Below the pieces are notes generated by a model, which was not told the origin of the DNA, ran no database searches, and saw nothing but the letters and a program-made list of their open reading frames with translations. Positions 8,901-16,270 of a stretch of 64,000 nucleotides of DNA are shown piece by piece (within the stretch, counting starts at the first letter, position 1; every line of letters begins with the position of its first letter). The translations under genes were made by a program, and so were the position numbers. This DNA comes from JABFRZ01 sp964631945 (lineage in GTDB: Bacteria; Planctomycetota; UBA1135; GCA-002686595): contig CAZWAY010000026.1 in NCBI GenBank assembly GCA_964631945.1, forward strand, positions 13,670 to 77,669, read 5' to 3'.

Positions 8901-9461
8901 GTCGTGCACCTCGCGAAGCCCGGCAAGCTGGCCGGCCTGGTGCGCGACACGACCGGCGCTCCGGCCCCCGGCGTCACGATCTTCGTGCGCGACGCCGCCG
9001 GGCGCGCGATCTCCGCTTCCGATTGCACCACCGACTCCGCCGGACGCTTCACCTACGAGGGCGTCGCGCCCGGGCGCGTCAGCGCCAGCGCGCGCAGCAC
9101 GCGCCTCGCGAGCGGCGAGAGCGCCGCGGTCGAGGTCGCCAGCGGCGAGACCGCCACGGTCGAGCTGACCGTCTCCGAGGGCACCTTCCTGCGCGTCACG
9201 CTGCTTGAGGACGACCAGCCCGTGCGCGCGCGCCTGCGCGTGCTGGACGAGGCCGGCCGACGCGTGGACGACCTCCTGTCGATGGAAGACCTGATGGGCG
9301 TCCTGAACGAGGGCTTCTCCTCGCGCGAACGCCGCGTCGGCCCGCTCGCGCCCGGCAAGTACACGCTGATCGCCACCGCGCTCGACGGCAAGGACGCGAA
9401 GTCGGCCGTGCGCATCGAGGCGGGCCAGGGCGAGCGCAACGTCAAGCTGCGGCTGCGCTGA
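5949..9461 (+). CDS. Giant secreted protein with tandem carboxypeptidase-regulatory-like domains
   Basis: The 1170-residue protein starts with a membrane anchor or uncleaved signal (LALLALVVLLAAAGLWFGL), then a Ser/Pro/Ala linker and a beta-rich module of about 200 residues. It then carries about nine repeats of the carboxypeptidase-regulatory/Cna-B-like Ig fold. Each has the form G-x-V-x-(D/G)-x-x-G-x-P-(V/L)-x-(G/A)-A-x-V ... T-x-x-(D/A)-G-x-F-x-(F/L/V)-x-x-(L/V)-x-x-G. Clear units include AGVVRGDGQPLAGASVSV, SGVVLDPAGQPIAEAEVHL and AGLVRDTTGAPAPGVTIFV. No enzymatic domain is seen. Such proteins are expected at the planctomycete cell surface or in the periplasm, as adhesive or scaffold proteins. 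The start follows a TATCAT box, and a hairpin repeat ends the unit. Confidence 0.85.
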   Translation: MNRKLALLALVVLLAAAGLWFGLHESGGRGSPPSAPATSPSPDSPRSATSATLELAAAASEAETGARAQRTDAAPDALPFGLEHESFALDEARWIEVEVVLPPGLPLEDRPALIGFARKDGGGFEDWGANELSQALDLDDSFATAVEGEHHWARRALTPSVRMPFPNGAEEGLLFLQSRYLHLDPFEVALATVKTVTIRPELGGYVTGRCDFPAGTPAAAGDIELEFQGRAKKDGLMGFGRPDGRKVRVRPDLGFELRALSASKKYAVVGKARGFVGYFELSFEIRPGEQREVVVPFRPGATIAGVVRGDGQPLAGASVSVEQRGRTPWMDDLSVETGADGAFALVGVAGGKLTLAAQKEGWREGKSQELEVFEGQSVRGVELVLEAGGRIRGTVRWPDGSPAAGAEVSAAKPRQNWLETLAHAESDADGRFVLGGLEEGPCEVFASHAPRDAAQRPAGHELEGLGDIEPELRRAGRIVHDGSQGRWMARATSVAPGTAELVLTLQEPFTVHGTVVDDTGAPARSFSVEANPSDRAQGAQEALSESFEGTDGAFTLSVGLAGDWTFQASDEDRSGEPVTLAVPQGGAELRLVLPRASSVSGVVLDPAGQPIAEAEVHLAESPQEAAYARFGGSSTKSGPDGRFELASGERGGFVHATHEDWAASDSVALELVPGEALVDVVLQLRVGARITGQLFDDGGQPQAGQNVNCASGAMAAMAFGFGAERSTTTDGAGRFAFEHVTPGKVTVTALPSEEELMTRLQEDADEQAFLSLISEMRSASVEVADGGEAHVVLGSKPKQPVRVFGRVSEAGAPLAEKQVFAFAEGGALLQGMKLAKTDAGGRYELVLDRPGDYVFGVGESFDGGTGTQFYEAVPEVAEHELDLALPLGRISGVVRGPDGPASGVPLRLVSSEGTFGLEDLSESSRADTGIDGAFAFEHLRPGGYALHVGSEFSGALGGGFGETRFGQVVLDGLRVERDRALDGLVVHLAKPGKLAGLVRDTTGAPAPGVTIFVRDAAGRAISASDCTTDSAGRFTYEGVAPGRVSASARSTRLASGESAAVEVASGETATVELTVSEGTFLRVTLLEDDQPVRARLRVLDEAGRRVDDLLSMEDLMGVLNEGFSSRERRVGPLAPGKYTLIATALDGKDAKSAVRIEAGQGERNVKLRLR

Positions 9462-9466
9462 TTTCT

Positions 9467-9561
9467 CTCCGTGAGCCTGCGCGTTCTCCGCGCCTCCGCG
9501 GTGAATCCTTCTCCGGAGAAGAAACACCGCGGAGTCGCGGAGAGCGCGGAGACTCGCGGAG
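9467..9561. repeat. Dispersed CTCCGCG/CGCGGAG palindromic repeat, copy 1 (two arms), probable bidirectional terminator
   Basis: The left arm 9467-9503 and right arm 9525-9561 are 37 nt each and complementary at 32 positions, several mismatches being possible G-U pairs, with a 21-nt loop. The arms carry the heptamer CTCCGCG and its complement CGCGGAG in register. The element fills the gap between two convergent genes, stopping 10 nt short of the next stop codon, so it can form a terminator-sized hairpin on either transcript. Confidence 0.8.
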
Positions 9562-9571
9562 GCTACTGGGT

Positions 9572-10426
9572 TCAGATCCAGCCGCGCAGACCGAGCCCGA
9601 AGCTGCGCAGCTCGACGCCGTCGATGTCGAAGTGGTCGAACGTCGCGAACAGGCCGAAGCGTTCGAGCACGAAGCCGAGCTCGGCGCGGAAGTGGACCTG
9701 GGTCGCGTCGCCCAGGGTGCCGAGGTCGAGCTCGAGGCCGGCCGCCAGCGGGCGGGCCGGGAGGAACTCGACGCCGTAGGTCGTGTTGAGGCCGAACTCG
9801 GAGCCGAACTCGTCGTCGAGCGCGTTCAGGCCGAGGCCGGCGCGGAAGGCGGTGCTCGGTCCCTGCGCGAAGCGGTACACGAGGTTCAGGTCGCCGAGGT
9901 CGAGCTCGTCGGTTCCCGCCGCGCCGAGGTCCTCGCGCCAGCGGTTCCAGCTGAGGTCGAGACCGAAGCGGCTCGCGTGCTCGAGCTGGAGGCCGAGGCC
10001 GAAGCGCTCGAGCTCGTCGAAGTCGGTGCCGGCCTCGACGCGCGGGCGCAGCGACCAGGGGCGCGGCCGATCCAGCGCAGCCGGGTCCACGAAACGCCAG
10101 TAGCCCGGCCCTTCGCGGTACGGATACTCGAGGAACGTCCCGGACCCCCCCGGGTCCTCGAGCAACCGGCGCGGCAGCACGAAGGGAGCCAGGAGCGTCC
10201 AGCCGACGACCTCGCTCAGCGGATCGATCAGCCAGTCGCCGTCCTCCTCGTCGTTCCCGAGCCAGTCGTCGAAGTCGTGCTCGCCGTCGCCGTCGCGCGT
10301 GGCCTCGCGCACGCGTTCGAGCTTGCCCTGGGCGCTCGCACGGCTTCCCGCGGCCAGGGCGCAGGTGCACGCGAGCACGAGCCCGAGCACGCACCGCGCC
10401 TGCCGCCGCAACCGTGCGCCTGCCAC
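9572..10426 (-). CDS. Secreted beta-barrel-like protein, unknown function
   Basis: The 284-residue product starts at GTG 10426 with a signal peptide (CVLGLVLACTCALAAGSRASA) followed by an acidic stretch (about residues 45-65, rich in Asp/Glu/Gly). From about residue 125 the chain is alternating hydrophobic and polar strands ending in aromatic residues, such as RPRVEAGTDFDELERFGLGL, FGLDLSWNRW, LNLVYRFAQG and FRAGLGLNAL, typical of an outer-membrane beta-barrel or transporter-like channel. It ends GLGLRGWI; a terminal aromatic or hydrophobic strand is also typical. I do not recognise a named family. A CACAAT-like box lies just upstream of GTG. Confidence 0.7.
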   Translation of the reverse strand: MAGARLRRQARCVLGLVLACTCALAAGSRASAQGKLERVREATRDGDGEHDFDDWLGNDEEDGDWLIDPLSEVVGWTLLAPFVLPRRLLEDPGGSGTFLEYPYREGPGYWRFVDPAALDRPRPWSLRPRVEAGTDFDELERFGLGLQLEHASRFGLDLSWNRWREDLGAAGTDELDLGDLNLVYRFAQGPSTAFRAGLGLNALDDEFGSEFGLNTTYGVEFLPARPLAAGLELDLGTLGDATQVHFRAELGFVLERFGLFATFDHFDIDGVELRSFGLGLRGWI

Positions 10427-10489
10427 GCGCCAATTGTGGCGCGGGCGTGGGGCCTGCGGAAGCCCCGGGCGAGGGCGGACGCGAAAGGG

Positions 10490-10495
10490 TAGAAC
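10490..10495 (+). promoter_or_regulatory. Candidate -10 box TAGAAC adjacent to start codon
   Basis: TAGAAC ends 8 nt before the ATG at 10504. Transcription would then begin at or beside the start codon (leaderless). Confidence 0.35.
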
Positions 10496-10503
10496 GCCGG
10501 CCC

Positions 10504-11664
10504 ATGGCCGCCGCCCCCTTCGCGCACCTCGACGCGGCGCGCTATGCCCTGCCCGCGGACGAGCTCGAGCGCCTGCTCTCGCCGGCGCTGGTCATCCACC
10601 TCGACCTCGTGCGCGAGAACCTGCGGCGCATGCTGGCCTACGCGGGCTCGCCCGAGCGCTGGCGGCCGCACCTGAAGACCACCAAGACGCCCGCGGTGTA
10701 CGCCGAGCTGCTCGCGGCCGGACTGCGCCACTTCAAGTGCGCGACGCTGCGCGAGGCGCGCGTGCTGCTCGAGACGGCGCACGGCGCCGGCTCGCCCGAG
10801 GTCGATCTGTTGCTGGCCTATCCGCTGGTCGGGCCGGCGCTGGGCGAGCTCGGGCGCCTGGCGCGCGCCCATCCACGCGCTCGGCTCGCGCTCCTGTGCG
10901 AGGACCCGCGCGCCGTGGCCGAGGTGCCGCCCGGACTCGGGATCTTCGTGGACCTCGACCCGGGCATGCGCCGCACGGGCGTGCCCCTCGGCGAGCGCGA
11001 GCGCATCCGCGCGCTGGTGCGCGCGGCGGGCGCGCGCTTCCGCGGCTTGCACCATTACGAAGGCCACCTGCACGGCGAGCTCGCCGAGCGGCGCGCGCAG
11101 TGCTTCGCGGGCTACCGGGAGCTGCTGGAGCTCGTGCAGGAGCTCGAGCGCGACGGCGCGCGGATCGACGAGCTCGTCACCAGCGGCACGCCGGCCTTCC
11201 TGCACGCGCTCGCCTACCCGGAGTTCGCGTCCACGCGCTGGGTCCACCGCGTGTCGCCGGGCACGGTCGTGTTCCACGACCTGCGCTCGGAGGAGGAGAA
11301 CCCCGACCTCGCGCTGCTGCCGGCGGCGGTGGTGCTCAGCCGCGTCGTGAGCCGGCCCTCGGACGCGCTCGCGACCTGCGACGCGGGCTCGAAATCGCTC
11401 GCGGCCGAGGCCGGGGATCCGGCCGCGGCGGTGCTCGGCTGGCCGGGGCTCGAGGCGCTGCGCGCGAGCGAGGAGCACCTGCCGCTGCGCGTGGTGTCGG
11501 GGCCCGCCCCCGAGCGCGGCCAGGTGCTGATGCTCGTGCCCCGCCACGTCTGCCCGACGGTGAACCTGGCCGAGGAGGCCGTGATCGTCGAGGGCGGCCG
11601 CGTGCAGGGCAGCGTGGCGGTCGCGGCGCGCGCCCGGGACCTGTGGGCGAGTTCCGAGTCGTGA
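10504..11664 (+). CDS. D-threonine aldolase / D-serine dehydratase-type PLP enzyme (DSD1 family)
   Basis: A 386-residue fold-type III PLP protein. Residues 25-60 give LVIHLDLVRENLRRML and RPHLKTTKTP, with the predicted PLP lysine at Lys58. The barrel continues with HYEGHLH (184-190), SGTPAF (227-232), SRVVSR and CDAGSKSL. The C-terminal metal motif PRHVCPTVNL has His348 and Cys350, the pair that binds Zn or Mn in D-serine dehydratases and D-threonine aldolases. It should cleave or dehydrate a D-beta-hydroxy amino acid in the cytoplasm. The substrate (D-Ser, D-Thr or D-3-hydroxyaspartate) cannot be decided here. It stands alone after a TAGAAC box. Confidence 0.88.
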   Translation: MAAAPFAHLDAARYALPADELERLLSPALVIHLDLVRENLRRMLAYAGSPERWRPHLKTTKTPAVYAELLAAGLRHFKCATLREARVLLETAHGAGSPEVDLLLAYPLVGPALGELGRLARAHPRARLALLCEDPRAVAEVPPGLGIFVDLDPGMRRTGVPLGERERIRALVRAAGARFRGLHHYEGHLHGELAERRAQCFAGYRELLELVQELERDGARIDELVTSGTPAFLHALAYPEFASTRWVHRVSPGTVVFHDLRSEEENPDLALLPAAVVLSRVVSRPSDALATCDAGSKSLAAEAGDPAAAVLGWPGLEALRASEEHLPLRVVSGPAPERGQVLMLVPRHVCPTVNLAEEAVIVEGGRVQGSVAVAARARDLWASSES

Positions 11665-11775
11665 CAGGTAGGGGCGTTGCGGGCCCTTCCCCATTCTCAG
11701 TCCTCCGCTTACCCTCCGCGTGCGCTCGCTGCACCACCCGAGACCCCACCGCCCTCCCGCTCACCAAGGCCTCCC

Positions 11776-13740
11776 GTGCTCCCGAGCCCTCTCGCCGCGG
11801 CGTCCCGTTCCCTGCTCGCCCTGACCCTGCAGCTCGCCGCGCTCGCCGGTGGCCCTCTCGGCGGTGGCCTGCAGGCCCAGACGCCCGGGAACCACGCGCT
11901 GAAGCCGCGCCAGCTGTTCGAGATCGAGGGCGCGCGCCGGCTCGGTCAGCCGATGACGCTGACCTTCGCGACCTCGGTGCACACCGACGAGCTCGCGCAC
12001 CCCGTGGGCCAGAATCCGTTCCTCGACTACCGCCTGCGCGTGACCTTCACGCACGACGCCAGCGGGCTCACGCGCCGCGTGAACGGCTACTACGCGGCCG
12101 ACGGCGTGGCCGCCGACTCCAGCGCGAGCGCGGGCAACCGCTGGCGCGCGCACTTCACGCCCGAGCGCGCCGGGACCTGGAAGTGGCGCGCGGAGTTCCG
12201 CCGCGGCGCAGGCATCGCGCTCTCCACGGCCGCCGGGGCCGGCGCCGATCCGACCGTCGACGGCGCCGCCGGTGCGCTCGAGATCGGCCCGCTCGACCCG
12301 GGCGCGCCCGGCTTCCTGGGCCAGGGTCGGCTCGACTACGTGGGCCAGTTCTACACGCGCTTCGCCGAGAGCGGCGCGTGGTTCCTGAAGGCCGGCATGG
12401 GCGGGCCGGAGAACTTCCTGGCCTACTTCGAGTTCGACGGCACGAGCGGCGATCCGCTCAGCCTGTGCCTGCCGGGCCCGACGCGCCTGCACCATTTCCC
12501 GTCGCACGCCGGCGACTTCGTGCCCGACGCGGTGGGCCTGGCGCACACCTGGAGCGCGGGCACGAAGGGCCAGAACCTGCTGGGCGCGCTCGACTACCTG
12601 GCCTCCCGGGGCGTGAACAGCCTGTACTTCATCGCCGACACCTACCAGGGCGACGGGCGCGACGTGTGGCCCTGGGTCACGCCCGTGGACAAGCTGCACT
12701 TCGACGTGAGCAAGCTGGCGCAGTGGGAACGCGTCTTCGCGCACATGAGCGCGCGCGGCCTGCATATCCAGTTCGTGTTCGAGGAGCACGAGAACGACGA
12801 GATCCCGGTGGCGAGCGGCGGGCTCGGCTTCGGCCTGACGAACGAGCGACGCCTCTACTACCGCGAGATGGTGGCGCGCTTCGCGCACCATCCGGCGCTG
12901 AGCTGGGTCACGGGCGACGAGTCGGACTACTGGGACGACATCGCGATCATGGAGAGCTTCGGCAGCGAGCTGCGCGCGCTCGATCCGTACAAGCACGCGA
13001 TCTCGTTCCACAGCAAGCACCCGTGCTTCGGCGCGAGCTGTCCGGAGCCGTACCCCTCGGTGCTCGACCAGTACGCGCCCTACTTCGGCTCCCCGACGCT
13101 CGAGGCGACGACCTTCCAGACCTCGCCCGGCGGCTACAACTCGAGCACGGTCTCGCTGCGCCTCGCGCAGACGAACTCGCGTCGCTGGGCCCACTACGGC
13201 GACGAGCAGAGCCTCAACGCGACGCCGCCCAACCTCGACGCGAACCGCACCAAGGCGCTGTGGGGCAACCTGATGGGCGGCGGCGCCGGCATCGCCTGGT
13301 ACCCGGGCAACGCGGCCGCCTCGCAGTATCCGCCGGGCGCCAACCTGTGCGACTACTTCGACCTCGGGCTGGAGGACTTCCGCCTGTTCGAGGGCTACTT
13401 CGTGCAGGCGAAGATCGCGATCGAGCTGTTCCACGCGCAGCTGCCTTTCACCGAGATGGTGCCGGACAACGCGCTCGCCAGCGTGGTCGGAGCCACCGAC
13501 TACGTCTTCTGGCGCCCGCAGAACGGCGCCGTGCGCGCCGTGTACGCCGTCTACCGCGGCACGGGCAGCGCGACCGACCTCACGCTGGGCGAGGGCACGC
13601 ACACCGTCGAGTGGTTCGACCCGCGCACCGGCGCCGGACCGCTCGTGGATGCGGACCTGACCGGGCCCGGCCCGCGGACGCTCACGCCCCCGCCCCAGGA
13701 TCCGGGCCAGGACTGGCTCGCGATCGTGCGCCAGCAGTAG
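11776..13740 (+). CDS. Secreted DUF5060 / glycoside-hydrolase-like protein with C-terminal collagen-binding-like domain
   Basis: I start at GTG 11776 because the next residues form a signal peptide (LLALTLQLAALAGGPLGGG); a TTG at 11677 is in frame but precedes only low-complexity sequence. The mature 650-residue chain begins with a DUF5060 beta-sandwich (LTFATSVHTDEL; YRLRVTFTHDASG; FTPERAGTWKW). A TIM-barrel follows with NSLYFIADTYQGDGRDVWPW, LHIQFVFEEHEND and WVTGDESDYWDD, where Asp/Glu residues are candidate catalytic acids. The last about 75 residues (VYAVYRGTG ... VEWFDPRTGAGP ... PGQDWLAIV) match the PF12904-type putative collagen-binding domain. Related proteins are apiosidase-like hydrolases of plant or algal polysaccharides. 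Its end overlaps the convergent DUF2878 gene by 59 nt. Confidence 0.8.
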   Translation: MLPSPLAAASRSLLALTLQLAALAGGPLGGGLQAQTPGNHALKPRQLFEIEGARRLGQPMTLTFATSVHTDELAHPVGQNPFLDYRLRVTFTHDASGLTRRVNGYYAADGVAADSSASAGNRWRAHFTPERAGTWKWRAEFRRGAGIALSTAAGAGADPTVDGAAGALEIGPLDPGAPGFLGQGRLDYVGQFYTRFAESGAWFLKAGMGGPENFLAYFEFDGTSGDPLSLCLPGPTRLHHFPSHAGDFVPDAVGLAHTWSAGTKGQNLLGALDYLASRGVNSLYFIADTYQGDGRDVWPWVTPVDKLHFDVSKLAQWERVFAHMSARGLHIQFVFEEHENDEIPVASGGLGFGLTNERRLYYREMVARFAHHPALSWVTGDESDYWDDIAIMESFGSELRALDPYKHAISFHSKHPCFGASCPEPYPSVLDQYAPYFGSPTLEATTFQTSPGGYNSSTVSLRLAQTNSRRWAHYGDEQSLNATPPNLDANRTKALWGNLMGGGAGIAWYPGNAAASQYPPGANLCDYFDLGLEDFRLFEGYFVQAKIAIELFHAQLPFTEMVPDNALASVVGATDYVFWRPQNGAVRAVYAVYRGTGSATDLTLGEGTHTVEWFDPRTGAGPLVDADLTGPGPRTLTPPPQDPGQDWLAIVRQQ

Positions 13741-14254
13741 GCGCGGGCCGCGGCCCGAGCCAGGCCAGCAGGAGCGGCGTGACCAGCGCGTACTCCAGCG
13801 CGAGCACGGCGTAGGTCAGTCGGGGCGAGTCCCCCGCCGCCACCGCGCCCACGCGCAGGCCGCCCCAGAACGAGAGCGGACCGCCGAGGGCGCCGAGCGC
13901 GGCCGCCCGGAGTGGCCGAGGCGCGAGCCAGGCCAGCGACACGCGCGGCAGGGTGGCGAAGGCCATCCACAGGACCGTGATGAAGGGCGGCACGAGCGGG
14001 GCCGGCCAGCCGGCAGGAGCGAGCGGGTGACGCAGCACGCCGAGCGCGGCGAGGAGCGAGTCGAGCAGGCTCCCCGCCAGGCCGACCGCCAGCACACGCG
14101 TGAACCAGCGGCTGCGCTCCGCCGCGGCGGGCAGCTCGAGCGCGAGGTACGGAGCGAGCGCGAGCACGCCCAGCCAGGCGTGGCCGCGCGCCGCGCCGAA
14201 CACGGCCGCGAACCACAGCCCCTGGAACAGGACGAACTGGCGCGCGCTCCTCAC
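13682..14254 (-). CDS. DUF2878 integral membrane protein (last gene of lipid-modification operon)
   Basis: A 190-residue protein with about five to six hydrophobic segments (FVLFQGLWFAAVFGAARG, WLGVLALAPYLALELP, VLAVGLAGSLLDSLLAALG, FITVLWMAFATL and ALGGPLSFWGGLRVGA). The order and the conserved D-S-L, W-x-x-F-A-T-L and GPLSFWGG features fit DUF2878, a family usually found with CFA-type methyltransferases and DUF1365 in photo-oxidative-stress regulons. The start GTG overlaps the stop of the upstream CFA gene as GTGA (14251-14254), indicating translational coupling. The 3' end runs 59 nt into the convergent DUF5060 gene. Biochemical function is unknown; a membrane role in lipid remodelling is inferred from context. 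Confidence 0.78.
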   Translation of the reverse strand: MRSARQFVLFQGLWFAAVFGAARGHAWLGVLALAPYLALELPAAAERSRWFTRVLAVGLAGSLLDSLLAALGVLRHPLAPAGWPAPLVPPFITVLWMAFATLPRVSLAWLAPRPLRAAALGALGGPLSFWGGLRVGAVAAGDSPRLTYAVLALEYALVTPLLLAWLGPRPAPTAGARSRASPGPDPGAGA

Positions 14255-15507
14255 GCCGGGACGAACGCGACGCGCGCCGCCGGCCGCGCGAAGAGCATCT
14301 GCACGTCGCCCAGCTGGCCCTCGCCATAGCCGCCCTCGCAGTAGGCGAAGTAGAACTCCCACAGGCGCAGAAACTCCTCCGGGAAGCCCATGGCGCGCGC
14401 CTCGCTCCAGCGCGCGCGCAGGTTGGCGCGCCAGGCGGCCAGGGTCGGCACGTAGTGCGGGCCGATCTCCTCCAGACGTTCCAGACGCAGGTCGCTCGTG
14501 CGGCTGGCGGCCGCGAGCAGGGCCGTGACCGAGGGGATGCACGAACCGGGGAAGACGTGGGCCTGGATGAAGTCGACCGAGCGCCGCGCCTGGTCGTACA
14601 GGTCGTCGGCGATCGTGATGGCCTGCAGCGCCATGCGCCCGTGCGGCGCGAGCAGTTCCTGGCAGCGGCGGAAGAAGGCGCCGTAGTAGCGGTGGCCTAC
14701 GGCCTCGATCATCTCCACCGAGACGAGCTTGTCGTAGGTGCCCTGGAGATCGCGGTAGTCGCACAGCAGTACCTCGACCCGGTCCGCGAGCCCGGCCGCG
14801 CGCACTCGTTCGCGGGCGAGGGCGTGCTGGCGCGCGGAGATCGTGGTGGTCGTCACGCGGCAACCATGGCGCCGTGCGGCGTGGATCGCGAACGAACCCC
14901 AGCCCGTGCCGATCTCCAGCAGGTGGTCGCTCGGGCCCAGCTCCAGCCGTGCGCACAGGCGCTCGATCTTCGCCAGCGAGGCCTCGCGCAGGCTCGCGCC
15001 CGGATGCACGAAGATCCCGCACGAGTAGGTCATGGTCTCGTCCAGGAACAGCGCGAAGAACTCGTTCGAGAGGTCGTAGTGTGCGGCGATGTTGGCGCGG
15101 CTGCCGCGGCGCGAGTTGGGGCGCAGCCGGTGGGCGACGGCCAGCAGCGCGCGCTGCACGCGCGCCAAACCGCCCTCGAGCGCACCCAGCACCGCGCGGT
15201 TGCGCACGAACAGGCGCACGACCACCGCGGGATCGGGGCTGTCCCACCAGCCCTGGGCGTAGGCCTCGCCCGCGCCCACGCTGCCCCGCAGCGCCACCGC
15301 GCGCCAGAAACGCGCGTCGCGGACCTCGACACGCGCCTGCAGACCGTCGGCGCGGCCGTAGCGCACGCACTCGGCGCCGCGCGCGAGCACGAGCCCGCCG
15401 TGCTGGATGCGCTCCAGGCGCGCGCGCACGCCGCGCTCGAAGAGGCCGGCGCGTGCGGCGCACACGGCGGGGCGGATCAGCGGGGTGACGGAGATCTCGT
15501 GGCTCAT
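14251..15507 (-). CDS. Cyclopropane-fatty-acyl-phospholipid synthase family methyltransferase
   Basis: A 418-residue CFA-type enzyme. An N-terminal lipid-binding region (1-130) precedes ANIAAHYDLSNEFFALFLD (138-156), the typical YDLSNDFF signature. The SAM-binding strand LLEIGTGWGS (196-205), TTISARQHALA (221-231), SVEMIEAVG (263-271) and the C-terminal FEYFxYCExG-like WEFYFAYCEGGY segment follow. The family transfers a methylene or methyl from SAM to unsaturated acyl chains of phospholipids at the inner membrane face. It corresponds to COG2230, which travels with DUF1365 and the COG2907-type FAD protein. It starts 7 nt after the DUF1365 stop and overlaps DUF2878 by 4 nt. Confidence 0.93.
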   Translation of the reverse strand: MSHEISVTPLIRPAVCAARAGLFERGVRARLERIQHGGLVLARGAECVRYGRADGLQARVEVRDARFWRAVALRGSVGAGEAYAQGWWDSPDPAVVVRLFVRNRAVLGALEGGLARVQRALLAVAHRLRPNSRRGSRANIAAHYDLSNEFFALFLDETMTYSCGIFVHPGASLREASLAKIERLCARLELGPSDHLLEIGTGWGSFAIHAARRHGCRVTTTTISARQHALARERVRAAGLADRVEVLLCDYRDLQGTYDKLVSVEMIEAVGHRYYGAFFRRCQELLAPHGRMALQAITIADDLYDQARRSVDFIQAHVFPGSCIPSVTALLAAASRTSDLRLERLEEIGPHYVPTLAAWRANLRARWSEARAMGFPEEFLRLWEFYFAYCEGGYGEGQLGDVQMLFARPAARVAFVPA

Positions 15508-15514
15508 GGATCGT

Positions 15515-16270
15515 TCAGCTCGTGCGTGTGTCGGCCCGCGCCGGCGCGGGGTGTGCGTGGAAGGGCGTGCGCTTCCACCACAGGCGCAGGGCCTGCCAGT
15601 AGATGGCGGCGTGGGCGCCGAGGGGCTGCAGCGGATGGAGCAGCAGGCAGCGCGCCAGGGTCGCGCCGCGGATCGGCCGGCGCGCCAGCTCGAGCGCGGC
15701 GTGGAACACCGGCCGACCCTGCGCCAGGTCGGTCATGTGCACGGCCAACCCGCGCTCGTCGAGGCGCAAGCGCCACTCGTACTCGAGCTCCATCGGCAGG
15801 AAGGGCGAGACGTGGAAGCGCTTCGGGAATCGCCAGAGGCGCTGGCCGCCGCGCGCGTCGAGCACGTAGGCGAAGCGCTCGCCCCAGGGGGTGTTGGTGA
15901 TCTCGGCCACGAAGGCGTCGAGCTCGCCGTGCTCGTCGTGGCACAGGTAGAAGCTGACCGGGTTGAAGAGGTAGCCGAAGGTGCGCAGCTGCGTCACCAG
16001 CGTGACGGGCCCCGCCGGGCGGCGGCCGAGCTCGCGCTCTACTCGCACCAGCACGGCTTCCTTCAGCGGCAGCTCGGTTGGCCCGAGGTAGTCCGCGCGC
16101 CGGAAGCTCGCCGCATTGGCGCGCTCGATCGACCACAGGAAGCGCCCGCGGAAGACGCGCGGCAGTTCGTCCAGGTCGAGCGCCAGCAGGCCCAGGCGGT
16201 AGCGGAAGCCATGCGCCCGCGGCGCGAGGCGGCGGTGTTCGACCGCGCCCTCGTAGAGCGCACTCCTCAC
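15515..16270 (-). CDS. DUF1365 protein (COG3496)
   Basis: A 251-residue protein that starts RSALYEGAVEHRRLAPRAHGFRYRL (first 25 residues after Met) and contains LDELPRVFRGRFLWS, RTFGYLFNPVSFYLCHD, EITNTPWGERFAYVLD, KRFHVSPFLPMELEYEWRL and the C-terminal TLARCLLLHPLQPL helix. These are the hallmark segments of DUF1365. The molecular role is not established. The family is tightly linked to CFA synthases and to the FAD oxidoreductase encoded just upstream. The GTG start overlaps the FAD gene stop as GTGA (16267-16270). No signal peptide is seen; it may associate peripherally with membrane. Confidence 0.92.
   Translation of the reverse strand: MRSALYEGAVEHRRLAPRAHGFRYRLGLLALDLDELPRVFRGRFLWSIERANAASFRRADYLGPTELPLKEAVLVRVERELGRRPAGPVTLVTQLRTFGYLFNPVSFYLCHDEHGELDAFVAEITNTPWGERFAYVLDARGGQRLWRFPKRFHVSPFLPMELEYEWRLRLDERGLAVHMTDLAQGRPVFHAALELARRPIRGATLARCLLLHPLQPLGAHAAIYWQALRLWWKRTPFHAHPAPARADTRTS

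Noticed and set aside
3054..9461. A 2,135-codon open frame on the plus strand
   Set aside because: The conserved protein begins at ATG 5949; the preceding part is the antisense of the isomerase and helicase genes.
5922..10505. A 1,527-codon open frame on the minus strand
   Set aside because: It is the complement of the repeat-domain gene (5949-9461) and has no recognisable domain.
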